A stretch of 64,000 bases of DNA from Liolophura sinensis (lineage: Eukaryota > Mollusca > Polyplacophora > Chitonida > Chitonidae): NCBI RefSeq assembly GCF_032854445.1, contig NC_088302.1, positions 55,718,237 to 55,782,236 on the forward strand. Direction: 5' to 3'. Shown here piece after piece: positions 36,501 to 41,899 of the stretch. The notes beneath the pieces were generated by a model, which searched no databases, had not been told where the DNA came from, and worked only from the letters and a program-made list of their open reading frames with translations. A program made the translations under genes and the position numbers. Every line of letters starts with the position of its first letter. The stretch's first letter is position 1.

Positions 36501-37299
36501 GGGAGAGATCCATCCATCTCATGAGGAGAGTAAGTACCAGTTTCTGCCAAGCTCCTCCGCGTTTGAGTGTACCTTCAGGCGAGACATGGATAACATCCTC
36601 AGTCTAACCAATGTGCCAAGGTCAAAGGTCACACCAGACCAGAGCGTTACGGAAACGTCGTTGATGTTCATGTATTACCGCTCCCTGCTCGGCGACGGCG
36701 TGACGTTGTCCGTGGAAGACGGTAAAGTGCTGGTCAACCTGCTGGATAATGTAGACGAACAGACGAGAAAAGTGGCCAGTGTTTTGTTAAACAGCTCGGA
36801 AGCTGTCGGGTTGCATTTCACAATAAAGGGTAAAGATGAACACTTCTATATAAAACAAGACATTGCCCAAGCAGACATCGACAAGAGTTTGCTGGGAATT
36901 CGGAAGGACGAGATGGTTCTTGATAATGGGGTGAATGTGACATTGCGCAAAGTATTTCACTCGGATGGTTTCCGTGGGCGGACACATAATGAGTTAGACA
37001 TAAGACTCCATGGAAACCACAGTGTCATTAACATTAGGTACGGCACTTCTCTGGAAAGAGAAAAGAAACGTATTTTACAACATGCGAAACAGCGAGCAAT
37101 AAAACACGCGTGGGAGAGAGAGAAACAGTTATTACAGCAGAGTCTGCCCAGTGATTACAAATGGACAGAGCAGGAAGAGGAGGAGATTGTTACCGGGGGT
37201 TACGCGGACAGCTACGAGGCTGAATACATCCGTGACGTACTCTCCTACCCAGAACTTGCCGATGACTGCAATAATATCAGATTTTATAAAAGGACGTGA
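322..37299 (+). CDS. Ten-m: Teneurin (Ten-m/Odz), 25 exons, 5' end outside window
   Basis: Type II single-pass adhesion receptor of neurons and other tissues. In known teneurins it pairs with teneurins and latrophilins at cell contacts. Exons: 322-594, 4085-4357, 5049-5220, 7115-7329, 10155-10283, 13031-13302, 13848-13968, 16943-17047, 19302-19496, 19980-20195, 23862-24043, 24382-24528, 24892-25099, 25330-25449, 26452-26728, 27059-27326, 27679-27819, 28036-28288, 28464-28699, 28899-29056, 29266-30340, 31662-31984, 33875-34177, 34480-36091, 36434-37299. Every junction was checked for AG/GT (one GC donor) and phase. All agree except a one-base break in exon 11. Domain order matches the family exactly: intracellular, TM, eight EGF, Cys-rich, TTR-like, FN-plug, NHL, YD shell, RHS core, ABD/TCAP. 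About 2,710 codons are present; family members are usually about 2,500-2,800. The start codon must lie before base 322. Confidence 0.96.
595..4084. other. Teneurin intron, 3.5 kb
   Basis: Unique-looking AT-rich sequence. Open frames of 60-100 codons on both strands (for example 2670-2972, minus) have no recognisable motif and lack paired splice sites. I see no gene or clear repeat. Confidence 0.5.
4085..4357 (+). CDS. Ten-m: Teneurin exon 2: proline-rich intracellular segment with RG-Y-S repeats
   Basis: Acceptor tttgcag/gaaat and donor ccag/gtaggc, phase 1 in and out, again exactly 273 bases. It begins with a long polyproline stretch (IPPPTLPPPPPPPP), followed by more PxxP motifs (VPPVAPPR). 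Proline-rich motifs of this kind in teneurin intracellular domains bind SH3 adaptors such as CAP/ponsin in other animals. A short motif is then repeated three times (RGNYSDAE, RGNYSDVD, RGHYSEGE), giving regularly spaced Tyr-Ser-acidic sites. Kinase use of these sites is inference. Confidence 0.92.
5049..5220 (+). CDS. Ten-m: Teneurin exon 3: distal intracellular domain
   Basis: It enters in phase 1 and leaves in phase 2 (donor gaaag/gtaatt). The acceptor is a tandem cagcag, so splicing at 5048/5049 or 5051/5052 would keep frame and add or remove one alanine. The product is polar and Pro/Gln/Asn-rich (RFPRTVPRAGTVPLSRGTVD, then QLFNAEQQMQHNQNVNE). No open frame in this position is long enough to stand out alone; the exon is identified from frame continuity between exons 2 and 4. 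Confidence 0.85.
5221..7114. other. Teneurin intron, 1.9 kb
   Basis: No repeat or exon recognised. A pyrimidine/T run at 7090-7108 forms the acceptor tract of the transmembrane exon. Confidence 0.5.
7115..7329 (+). CDS. Ten-m: Teneurin exon 4: juxtamembrane region and transmembrane helix
   Basis: The acceptor has a long T run (7092-7108) then gaccag. The donor is gcaa/gtaagt. Phase 2 in, 1 out. It encodes a Tyr-rich stretch (SDYPYYSKF), a basic stop (KKQLKRKCSWKC) and a hydrophobic helix ALILLLLCVALVAVVAYFA. The basic residues on the N-terminal side put the N-terminus in the cytosol, which is the type II topology of teneurins. The helix lies roughly 290-312 residues from the start of the visible coding sequence. 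Teneurin intracellular domains are usually about 300-400 residues, so only a short N-terminal part is probably missing. Confidence 0.95.
7330..10154. other. Teneurin intron, 2.8 kb, with a 57-bp array
   Basis: It holds the 57-bp tandem array near 9484-9772. The segment 8139-8350 has an A-run and a more GC-rich body that looks like an old inserted repeat, but no family could be assigned. The rest is unremarkable. Confidence 0.45.
9484..9772. repeat. Tandem array, 57-bp unit, 5 copies
   Basis: Nearly identical units begin ctctccataagtctccccta at 9484, 9541, 9598, 9655 and 9712. Fifty-seven is divisible by three, so one frame stays open through the array. It is intronic and not evidence of a gene. 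Confidence 0.93.
10155..10283 (+). CDS. Ten-m: Teneurin exon 5: extracellular linker after the membrane
   Basis: Acceptor ttgtttgtag/ctctg and donor attcag/gtttgt, phase 1 in and out (129 bases). It starts LLMIEEEERVDCNSRTSYG and continues with a low-complexity Asn/Ser/Pro stretch. It is probably a flexible stalk between the membrane and the first folded part of the ectodomain. The donor gtttgt is weaker than its neighbours. As a symmetric exon it could be skipped without frame loss, but no isoform evidence is available here. Confidence 0.85.
10284..13030. other. Teneurin intron, 2.7 kb
   Basis: No exon, RNA gene or clear repeat was recognised. Short open frames (for example 11053-11397, minus) look like chance. 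Confidence 0.45.
13031..13302 (+). CDS. Ten-m: Teneurin exon 6: ectodomain stalk with furin-type site
   Basis: Acceptor tgttttacag/gtgct and donor ctggg/gtaagt. Phase 1 in, 0 out. It encodes a conserved-looking stalk module (FSQKDPAFVKFNFSISNSAI, then GVYGRKSVPPTLVQFEFFEV) and ends in SRSKRSAG. RSKR (13282-13293) fits the R-x-K-R furin consensus. Vertebrate teneurins also carry a furin site between the membrane and the EGF repeats, so cleavage here would release or loosen the ectodomain. Confidence 0.93.
13848..13968 (+). CDS. Ten-m: Teneurin exon 7: beta-rich stalk segment before the EGF repeats
   Basis: Acceptor tgttcag/ggaagc and donor ttattt g/gtaagt. Phase 0 in, 1 out (121 bases). It encodes GSSGEATAAFMHHLEAGTWF and then VSIYNDDEHAQNVVFVGDLF. 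The motif L-x-x-G-x-W-x-V-S-I-Y-N-D is typical of the teneurin stalk just before EGF1. No cysteine is present. Confidence 0.9.
13969..16942. other. Teneurin intron, 3.0 kb, with a SINE relic
   Basis: Mostly unique-looking sequence. A decayed SINE tail is recognisable around 16560-16660. The open frame at 14173-14580 (minus) has no domain and no splice context. Confidence 0.45.
16560..16665 (+). mobile_element. SINE 3' end relic in teneurin intron
   Basis: The string tggtttcctcccaccata, then ggctgcc, ttcttaagtatggtattaaacgcc and catcaaataa, parallels the 3' half of the SINE at 40515-40792 in inverse orientation. It is strongly diverged and has no recognisable tRNA-like head. Confidence 0.5.
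16943..17047 (+). CDS. Ten-m: Teneurin exon 8: EGF repeat 1
   Basis: Acceptor gatttcag/aaaat and donor ctctaa/gtaagt, phase 1 in and out (105 bases). It holds one EGF repeat with six cysteines in teneurin spacing, ending CYPGFSNWDCSL. A 26-bp minisatellite begins about 60 bases after the donor. Confidence 0.93.
   Translation, partial: KIWTQVALETAMVMENAKMDSVPATRAFPTGTVL
17111..17900. repeat. Minisatellite, 26-bp unit, about 27 copies
   Basis: Consensus ccgacctacctgtccacatg plus tacaag, with small substitutions (tctaca/tccaca/cccaca). Because 26 is not divisible by three, all three forward frames cycle through the unit and none meets a stop, which gives overlapping open frames that are not genes. 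It degrades towards 17900. It lies in a teneurin intron, about 60 bases after the EGF1 donor. Confidence 0.95.
19302..19496 (+). CDS. Ten-m: Teneurin exon 9: EGF repeats 2 and 3
   Basis: Acceptor tttttgcag/agaat and donor gagg/gtaagt, phase 1 in and out (195 bases). EGF2 has five cysteines. Its third cysteine is replaced by tyrosine (SGNGLYVRGSCDC). EGF3 has the usual six (CSGNGRCIDGKCVC ... GPDC). In vertebrate teneurins EGF2 and EGF5 each lack one cysteine, leaving a free thiol that links two receptors in cis. The same pattern is visible here. Confidence 0.95.
19980..20195 (+). CDS. Ten-m: Teneurin exon 10: EGF repeats 4 and 5
   Basis: Acceptor tggtacag/tggac and donor cata g/gtaatt, phase 1 in and out (216 bases). 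EGF4 has six cysteines (ending RGHKGSDCSI). EGF5 has five: the position of the third cysteine reads GHGIYNVDTGTCTC. Together with EGF2 this supports covalent dimer formation through the unpaired cysteines, as known for the family. Confidence 0.95.
22066..22500. repeat. Minisatellite, 19-bp unit, about 23 copies
   Basis: Unit catcctttacatacgtgta, with variants carrying tagtagca or catgta. All three forward frames stay open because the unit lacks stop codons in any phase. Intronic, between the EGF5 and EGF6 exons. Confidence 0.95.
22660..22935. repeat. Imperfect ~70-bp repeats, about 3-4 copies
   Basis: The core ttgttagttatgataataag, then gttagtg-tgcagattgttgataatgataat, recurs at roughly 65-72 base steps with insertions. 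Intronic, 160 bases after the 19-bp array. Confidence 0.75.
23862..24043 (+). CDS. Ten-m: Teneurin exon 11: EGF repeats 6 and 7, with a one-base frame break
   Basis: Acceptor attgctgcag/aggtg and donor ccctgg/gtaggt. EGF6 is complete (six cysteines). EGF7 begins normally (CDNHGFCNNGTCVCKKG) but then loses frame. Reading on in the next frame from the ggg run at 24016-24018 gives WYGKHCTL, the missing end of an EGF repeat, and it enters exon 12 in the correct phase. The exon is 182 bases, while 183 would keep the phase-1 pattern of its neighbours. Either the sequence has lost one G or this allele is broken. A rescue through the weak donor gtggta at 24018 would keep frame but remove the last cysteine. 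Confidence 0.9.
24382..24528 (+). CDS. Ten-m: Teneurin exon 12: EGF repeat 8
   Basis: Acceptor ctcgtcacag/atggc and donor gatgatg/gtatgg, phase 1 in and out (147 bases). It encodes DGCPQGCSNNGECQRF, then WRCNCKNGWKGSACNIAMET, a six-cysteine EGF repeat followed by the acidic start of the Cys-rich segment (CSDKQDNDD). The family normally has exactly eight EGF repeats, and this is the eighth. Confidence 0.94.
24892..25099 (+). CDS. Ten-m: Teneurin exon 13: Cys-rich segment after the EGF repeats
   Basis: Acceptor tgtttttcag/atcgc and donor gagag/gtgaga. Phase 1 in, 2 out. It encodes DRLTDCLDPDCCINTVCMNS and then the linker ASFYEKMRFLIEESSVQSYA. The LxDCxDPDCC pattern and the F-x-E-K-x-x-F-L-x-E-E linker are typical of teneurins. 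Confidence 0.95.
25330..25449 (+). CDS. Ten-m: Teneurin exon 14: start of transthyretin-like domain
   Basis: Acceptor ttcttacag/tcagg and donor ggcct/gtaagt, phase 2 in and out (120 bases). SVIRGKVMAKDGSALVGVRV followed by GFTLSREQGL matches the teneurin TTR-like (carboxypeptidase regulatory-like) beta-sandwich that sits between the EGF stalk and the superfold. Confidence 0.94.
25566..26327. mobile_element. Possible solo LTR or TIR element in teneurin intron
   Basis: The segment begins TGTAACGGA and ends TCCGTCACA, which are near-perfect inverse complements (8 of 9), and it follows the TG...CA rule of LTR ends. Its composition differs from the flanking intron (C-rich middle). It contains a TATA-like gtataaaaat near 25760. 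Flanking bases cctac/ctatt do not give a convincing target-site duplication, so the call is tentative. It carries a 22-bp triplication inside. Confidence 0.3.
25963..26030. repeat. 22-bp direct repeat, 3 copies
   Basis: The unit ggatctatgatcttctaggc plus ca occurs three times without mismatch, which suggests recent duplication. Confidence 0.92.
26452..26728 (+). CDS. Ten-m: Teneurin exon 15: rest of TTR-like domain into FN-plug
   Basis: Acceptor ttgttacag/ttttg and donor tcacag/gtaaca. Phase 2 in, 0 out (277 bases). FDILVNGGGSVDLQFMRQPF completes the TTR-like domain. The rest (VPWNQIITMDTVVM, then WLRPVVLSTWQHTQLGACPD) moves into the FN-plug that closes the bottom of the YD barrel in solved teneurin structures. 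Confidence 0.93.
27059..27326 (+). CDS. Ten-m: Teneurin exon 16: FN-plug beta strands
   Basis: Acceptor ttatcttcag/gtgct and donor ccagag/gtaagc. Phase 0 in, 1 out (268 bases). Recognisable teneurin strings are LVYHSSETSGYMSVILIQMT, VHLRVSVEGVVQEKLFEADP and YTFSWDRKNAYKMKVYGIVT. Confidence 0.95.
27679..27819 (+). CDS. Ten-m: Teneurin exon 17: end of FN-plug, approach to NHL propeller
   Basis: Acceptor ctgtgctcag/tgtac and donor agag/gtacgt, phase 1 in and out (141 bases). VYVGYQYVACDYVFWETRST and GGWNLDIHHTYNFQEG match the conserved teneurin string before the propeller. The exon is symmetric, so skipping would stay in frame but would damage the fold. Confidence 0.94.
28036..28288 (+). CDS. 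Ten-m: Teneurin exon 18: first NHL propeller blades
   Basis: Acceptor ttgtccag/gtatt and donor aatgag/gtgagt. Phase 1 in, 2 out. It encodes GILHKGDGTNIYLKEKP, then the NHL signature DPVALASGLDGSLYVGDYNF. The CDGCNG loop is conserved in the family. Confidence 0.96.
28464..28699 (+). CDS. Ten-m: Teneurin exon 19: NHL propeller
   Basis: Acceptor ggttttcag/cacaa and donor ccaaag/gtaaag. Phase 2 in, 1 out. YFMTVSPVDGRLYISASMTY and EVVAGNGDQCTPGEADKCGD are NHL blade strings typical of teneurins (the family has GNG-x-QC and CGDGG loops here). Confidence 0.96.
28899..29056 (+). CDS. Ten-m: Teneurin exon 20: NHL propeller
   Basis: Acceptor gtgttttgtag/gaata and donor gacaag/gtaaag. Phase 1 in, 0 out (158 bases). 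It encodes GIAINKDGIIYVADGPNIRL, an NHL blade, followed by a loop with MPCDKIMSADK. Confidence 0.95.
29266..30340 (+). CDS. Ten-m: Teneurin exon 21: last NHL blades and start of YD shell (GC donor)
   Basis: Acceptor gtgtttgtag/gtgag. The downstream boundary fits a GC donor, catg/gcaagt. It encodes VSLRWPTALAISPLDDTLHI, the Cys loop CDCQKPRCKC, the blade VTVTPDGVLHIADSGNLRVH, then YD-shell strands such as GKLFFYEYDDTGRLLKVTQP. With the GC donor the next exon joins in phase 1 as MHG-QAETKVTYLPDG, with no residue out of place. The only GT donor in the right phase (30320, gtgtgc) is a poor match and would remove seven residues. Confidence 0.93.
31013..31075. repeat. Short 13-14 bp repeats, 4-5 copies
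   Basis: gcccttgacatgt / gtccttgacattt style units are repeated head to tail in a teneurin intron. Confidence 0.8.
31662..31984 (+). CDS. Ten-m: Teneurin exon 22: YD shell
   Basis: Acceptor ccttttgacag/gccaa and donor gctattg/gtatgt. Phase 1 in, 0 out (323 bases). It encodes AETKVTYLPDGAVVVVFPSN and LEWRYYLRRDGRSRKSRIIN, a beta-rich shell section with an unusually basic turn. Confidence 0.94.
31985..33874. other. Teneurin intron, 1.9 kb
   Basis: AT-rich, with no repeat array or exon recognised. The preceding intron (30341-31661) is similar, apart from a short 13-14 bp repeat near 31013-31075. Confidence 0.4.
33875..34177 (+). CDS. Ten-m: Teneurin exon 23: YD shell
   Basis: Acceptor tcactgcag/atcaa and donor tacaag/gtagat, phase 0 in and out (303 bases). 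YD-type strands include NGENLLTVEYDRDTHSEAIF, YNKFGAITSWQYGDLSERRN and YNARGLLTDKELPNSAQYRY. Skipping would stay in frame. Confidence 0.95.
34480..36091 (+). CDS. Ten-m: Teneurin exon 24: YD shell and RHS-core signature
   Basis: Acceptor tctgtctgcag/cctac and donor gacag/gtaagg. Phase 0 in, 1 out (1,612 bases), the largest exon. About fifteen YD-like strands are visible (for example YLLRYDYLGNLVEVTMP, YKYDANSNIVKITQGGR, YYDANGRLVAFKDSIGNVMQ). It ends in the RHS-core signature VYDPEIGRWLSPDYHKF, which marks the end of the barrel and is shared with bacterial RHS/Tc toxin shells. This part houses the internal linker in teneurin structures. Confidence 0.97.
36434..37299 (+). CDS. Ten-m: Teneurin exon 25: ABD / toxin-like region and TCAP-like tail, stop
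   Basis: Acceptor gtcttcccag/atgtc, phase 1 in, stop tga at 37297-37299. The region after the barrel is the antibiotic-binding-domain-like and GHH-toxin-like fold of teneurins (FRGRTHNELDIRLHGNHSV, YGTSLEREKKRILQHAKQRA). In animals this works as an adhesion module and I infer no enzymatic activity. The last ~41 residues (37174-37296) align in position and pattern with TCAP (GGYADSYEAEYIRDVLSYPE, NNIRFYKRT). Vertebrate TCAP precursors end in an amidation signal; this one ends KRT. Confidence 0.95.
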
Positions 37300-39600
37300 T
37301 GGTAGCTGTGTTACGTTTTAACTTATTACTCATAAGAGGTCCCAATTGAGGAGATAAGAGTTGTGTATGATGTGCGTGTTTCAAAGTGATTTGACCTTCA
37401 AGGATTTCACAACTGTCGTTGGTGTCTCATTATTTACATATTAGTGCTTTCATGCTTTATTGTTATATACATACTTTCTTCTCCGTGGACAAGGAGAAAG
37501 CCTGATGGATGCAACTCTGGCTGGTTCCATATCTAAAGCTGCTGTATGGGATATTAGTTTGGTAAGCTTCCATTCACTCACATGCACAACATGTGTATCT
37601 GGGATCCCCGTGCCAGATACAAACACTATTGACAACAACAGTGGTACAGCCCTTGTTTATCCTGTCTACAGGATTGAAGTTGTGTAGCCAATCCCGTTAA
37701 CCTCGTGAAATCCCTTGTCGGACTTGTTTTGACTTCCGCACAGAAGATACGTTGCAAGGGTGACTTTGAACAATAGCATGGGCTGCAGCCGTCGTACTTT
37801 TCATGGTGAAGGACTATCACTGGAGATTGTACATACGCACTGATGGAGGACAGCATGTCTAGGAGCTTGTGCACATGTACATATGTAAATTATACTGAAG
37901 GCTCTGTGGCCACATCCGCGGCCTGGTGTGGTTGGGGCGTTCCCGTGGGTGTCTGTGCCCACTGGGATGTGGGTTTACTGTCAGTGTCACATGTATCGTC
38001 AGTGTCACATGTATTGTTATATAGCACCCACGGTCCCATACAATCTCTATGCTATTCATTTGACATCAACAGGGTTGGCTGAATGTGGCACATGTAATTT
38101 TAGCGTTTACAGATTATTGGTTTTAAACAGAATTTTAAAAAGCATGTGAGTCTTGGTTTTTTTTGAAGTTCAAATTCTTTTTAAACAGGTGTCCGATGTG
38201 TGAGCATCAATTGTGCTGAAGTTTTTCTCCTTAATCTTTTGGTTTGTTATGTTTCACGTTTATTTCGTTTTCGTTTGCATTGTCTGAACCATAAATGATG
38301 CTGTTGACTTTGTTTTTCTTGTCATAGACTATAACGGTAGGGGCATAGACCAGTATTGCCAACATTCTGACTGGTTGATGTGAGTGCACCTGAGATATAT
38401 GTACATGGCACACCCTGATAATCAATGTGACAAGACCGTACACAGTGCAGTGGCACGTCTGTAGATAGCCATTACCACGCATACGTCATCAATAACATCT
38501 CATTCTCATAAACTCGTTATTTTATCAGCATCATTGGTGTAATGATGTAAATATTTCTAATCTTTGAAACTCAGTTGTGGTGGAAGTTGTCTCGTCTTGA
38601 TCATGGTGAGAAAGCAAAAGCTGTAACAGTTGTTGACCGCTAAAGTCTGACGTGTTTAGCGGGTTGACACAGAAGCATACCGTTGGTCAGCCTGTGTTAA
38701 CACCGTGTTTTCCCCTCTGTGTGTCCATGTTGATGTGTGTGGTGTAGCCCTCCATAGCAGCGCTGTGTCAAATGTGCCAAAGTAGGTTTTATCAAATACT
38801 CTCGACGTTTTCGTACTAGTCTCGTTACCAAGTGAATTTGGTTTCTTTTTCTTGCCTGCAATATTTTAGAGAGAGAAGTATTTTTAAAATAATCCCCTCC
38901 ATGTTTTTACTGTACATCGGCGTCAGTCCTGAGTGAGCTGTATTGTTGTGCTGTTGTCTGACCACCCACCCACCGTTCATTAGTATCAGCAGCTACATGA
39001 TATATAGACCTCTGTATGACCATCTCCGTGAACTGCACACCATGACCATCACAACAGATATGGTACACCTACAATTGTACATACTCTTATTATTTGGAGG
39101 ATGTTGCCGGGCAGACGCAATCCTTTAAAGAAAAAATGTGGGGATCATGAATCTGTTTCTAAACTAAGTTGCATTTAATAATCTTTTATTTCTCCTTTAC
39201 AGAACTAATGTTAGAGTTCTCTGGTGTCAACTTTGCGAACTTCTGTGGTGGTTTTATCGCAGAATCCTTACGACTATGTCTTTACTCTGTGATTTATGGA
39301 CTTATTTTTTCATAGCAATAGACGTCAAATAAATTTTTAATTGATACTGACATTGTGTTATTGTAATCGCACATGTATATTTTTTGTGTTTTTAAGGAAA
39401 TGTGCAAGCCTGTTCATAAATGTGTTTTCTGTTTGTCCTGATATTATGAAGTAGACTGTTGGAAACGGTTTGTTTCCATAAGACTGTGAAGCGAATTCCA
39501 AGCCTGTTCAGTCCTGTATACTAAGCAATAGTTCTCACTGACAATAAAGCTGAGGTCTAGAAGGCAGTGTGCTCTCTTTAGTCTTTAACTCTGCTGTCAT
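37300..39600 (+). other. Probable teneurin 3' UTR
   Basis: After the stop at 37299 there is no further coding exon. Poly(A) signal candidates AATAAA lie at 39328-39333, 39543-39548 (followed by T/G-rich sequence) and 39866-39871. TGTAAATA at about 38545-38552 fits a Pumilio-type element. No transcript evidence is available; the extent is inferred. Confidence 0.45.
39543..39548 (+). other. Candidate poly(A) signal AATAAA for the teneurin
   Basis: A canonical hexamer about 2.2 kb after the stop codon, followed within 30 bases by a T/G-rich stretch (gtgctctcttta). Two alternative hexamers exist at 39328 and 39866. Confidence 0.4.
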
Positions 39601-40504
39601 TCAATGCTGTATTTAACTTGTCGAGATATGAGAGTGACTACCGAATGAGAGCCTTGAAGAAAGTTACCTGTTGTATGATTTCAGTCGTAGTGTGTGGTCA
39701 TGTTTTGCCTTCTACAAAGGACTATGTGTTTCCCGATTTTCAACTTTGTAAACGTACCAAGAATGCAAAATCAGTCCTAAATAATTTACGCATAATGTTA
39801 ACATTTGATGATAATTTTAAACATATTCGATCTTGATATCATTAATTTTTGTATTTTTGACGGAAAATAAAGATCGAACATTATTAAGTGTACAAGAGTT
39901 AAACGATGGGATTAGTTTTGTTTTCTGGAGTTTTTTCATTTGTATTGAGCAAACAAGGCTGTTCCGGTTATTCAACCGTATGATAACCTGTCTGAAATGT
40001 GGAATTTCATGCATGATGTGGGATGTCATTTACTGATTTACGGATTGCCCTTGTCTGTGACGCAGTGTTGACCCCCCAATTAGCGCCAAGCATCCTCTAT
40101 ATACTGCAATTATGAAAGTGCCCTGTTTCCTGTTAATGTCGCTTTCAACCAAATTTCTGCGGCTAGTCCTTAATGACCTCTTGTTACAGGTAAATCTTAA
40201 TGCCTAGCACCACCTAACTGAATCATCGTCTTGAAGACGCGCTACCACAAGCGGTATGCTGCACGAGTTACGGACAACCAGTTATTATTGATGAGCGTGA
40301 AATACCAGCTTTAGACTCGGTTTGACAACAAAGACCCACACCCCGAACACACAAGGACATTTCTGATTTGAGTCCAGATTCAAAGCATCACCACAATGCT
40401 TTGTTCTGGTATTGGATCTTGAAACTTGGACACGTTTGTCTTAAAATAACAATATGACGTAATCAAATCTTAGAGCCCAGAAACAAGCTCCTAAATTCGT
40501 ATTT

Positions 40505-40514
40505 CAATTTTATA
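40505..40514. repeat. Target-site duplication, left copy
   Basis: caattttata, identical to 40793-40802, directly flanking the SINE. Ten bases without mismatch indicate a relatively young insertion. Confidence 0.88.
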
Positions 40515-40792
40515 CTTGATTTATTTATTTATTTATTTATTTGATTGGTGTTTTACGCCGTACTCAAGAACATTTCACTTATACGACGGCGGCCAGCACT
40601 ATGGTGGGAGGAAACCGGGCACAGCCCGGGGGAAACCCACGACCATCCGCAGGTTGCTGCCAGACCTCCCCACGTACTGCCGGTGAGGAAGCCAGCATGA
40701 GCTGGACTTGAACTCACAGCGACGGCATTGGTGAGAGACTGCTGGGTCATTACGCAGCGCTAGCGCGCTAACCGACTGAGCCACGGAGGCCC
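40515..40792 (-). mobile_element. tRNA-derived SINE, full length, with 10-bp target-site duplications
   Basis: On the minus strand it starts ggggcctccgtggctcagtc and has a Pol III A box TGGCTCAGTCGG (40772-40783) and a B-box-like GAGTTCAAGTCC (40704-40715). A conserved central part with ggaaaccgggc follows, and it ends with an (aaat)n tail. It is flanked by perfect direct repeats caattttata at 40505-40514 and 40793-40802. Such tRNA-headed SINEs with a shared central domain are widespread in molluscs and other lophotrochozoans. It lies between the teneurin 3' end and the next gene. Confidence 0.92.
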
Positions 40793-40802
40793 CAATTTTA
40801 TA
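40793..40802. repeat. Target-site duplication, right copy
   Basis: caattttata, the partner of 40505-40514. Confidence 0.88.
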
Positions 40803-41567
40803 TCCGAGTCAGAAATAGTTTTGTGAATCGGCTTCAGGACCCGAAGAGAATTTTTCAACGGTGCAAGTCACCCTTCATATGACCCTACCAAAAATACGCC
40901 CAACAACCATTTACACGGGGTCCTGGCAAGTTTGAATAATCTGCACTTATTATGCCATTTTGAAAAGTTGTCGGCCAGGATGTGGACCGTGAACCCTATC
41001 TAGAATCATAAATCACGTCTGACCACGTTTGTTTTCGTCGCCATCTTGTCAAATCACGTGCTGCAAAGGGTTGCTGTACTGGAAGCTGTCTAGGTTAACA
41101 TTTCATGGCCACATTGTCGTGTAATCGCGACAAACGAGTGACACAAAGGTTAAAGGACAAATATATTGTTAAGTAACAAAAATATGACAAAATTAAATAA
41201 AACAAGCTGAAGTGCGTAAATTCTAGTATGTTGAAGTCTATTTCTTTTGTTTTAAGCTGTAAGTTTGACTTTATTGATTATATAAATTGTTCGCAATGAA
41301 GTTCCTGTTGCAGAAATGGTGTATTTTTATGATTTTAACCATAATGATTCATAGTGAAAATTCAGTGGTAAAAACTTTCTTAGTGGACTTGGTTCCAGAT
41401 TTAACAAATTGATAAATTCCATCATTATCCTAGTATTTCTCTCCCAAACAAATAGATCAATATATTCATGTGGTAATGTCTATATTGTTCGTTGTAGCCA
41501 TTACAGGAATGCTCATTCCCAAACTGTACGCTGACATATTTGTCTCCAAGTTTTTCAGTACCTGTGG

Positions 41568-41899
41568 TTAACGATACACTGTAGCACGCTGGCGGTAAAG
41601 TAATAACTGCCGTCGCCTTTCCTGCTCGGACATTGACGAGTTTTCCCAACTTGATTGTTGCTTTTTCCTGAACTGTTCTCTGTCTCTCTTCTTCGCGGCA
41701 AGATCATAATAACGAATGTATCTACATTTCTTAAGAGCATCCACGGAGTTCGGATCAACGCCCTCTGGCGGCTTTTCCTGGTGGTAAACATTGAACATAA
41801 GCGTGGTCAGCGAGACGGGTTTGTCGTTCGAGGCATCAGTTGTCCTTGGGTGAGAATGGTCCATTTTCCTGAAAACTTGCATTCGTTCAACTTCAGGTT
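41568..41899 (-). CDS. Uncharacterised gene, exon 2 (C-terminus)
   Basis: It follows the acceptor ctgttgcag and enters in phase 1. It encodes MQVFRKMDHSHPRTTDASND, TLMFNVYHQEKPPEGVDPNS, then a charged helix (KKRDREQFRKKQQ) and the stop. A minus-strand AATAAA (plus tttatt, 41270-41275) about 300 bases downstream is a possible poly(A) signal. Confidence 0.83.

Noticed and set aside
36434-37299. Active bacterial-type toxin domain at the teneurin C-terminus
   Set aside because: The fold is related to RHS/GHH toxins by descent, but in animal teneurins it works as an adhesion module, and no catalytic pattern could be supported by reading alone.
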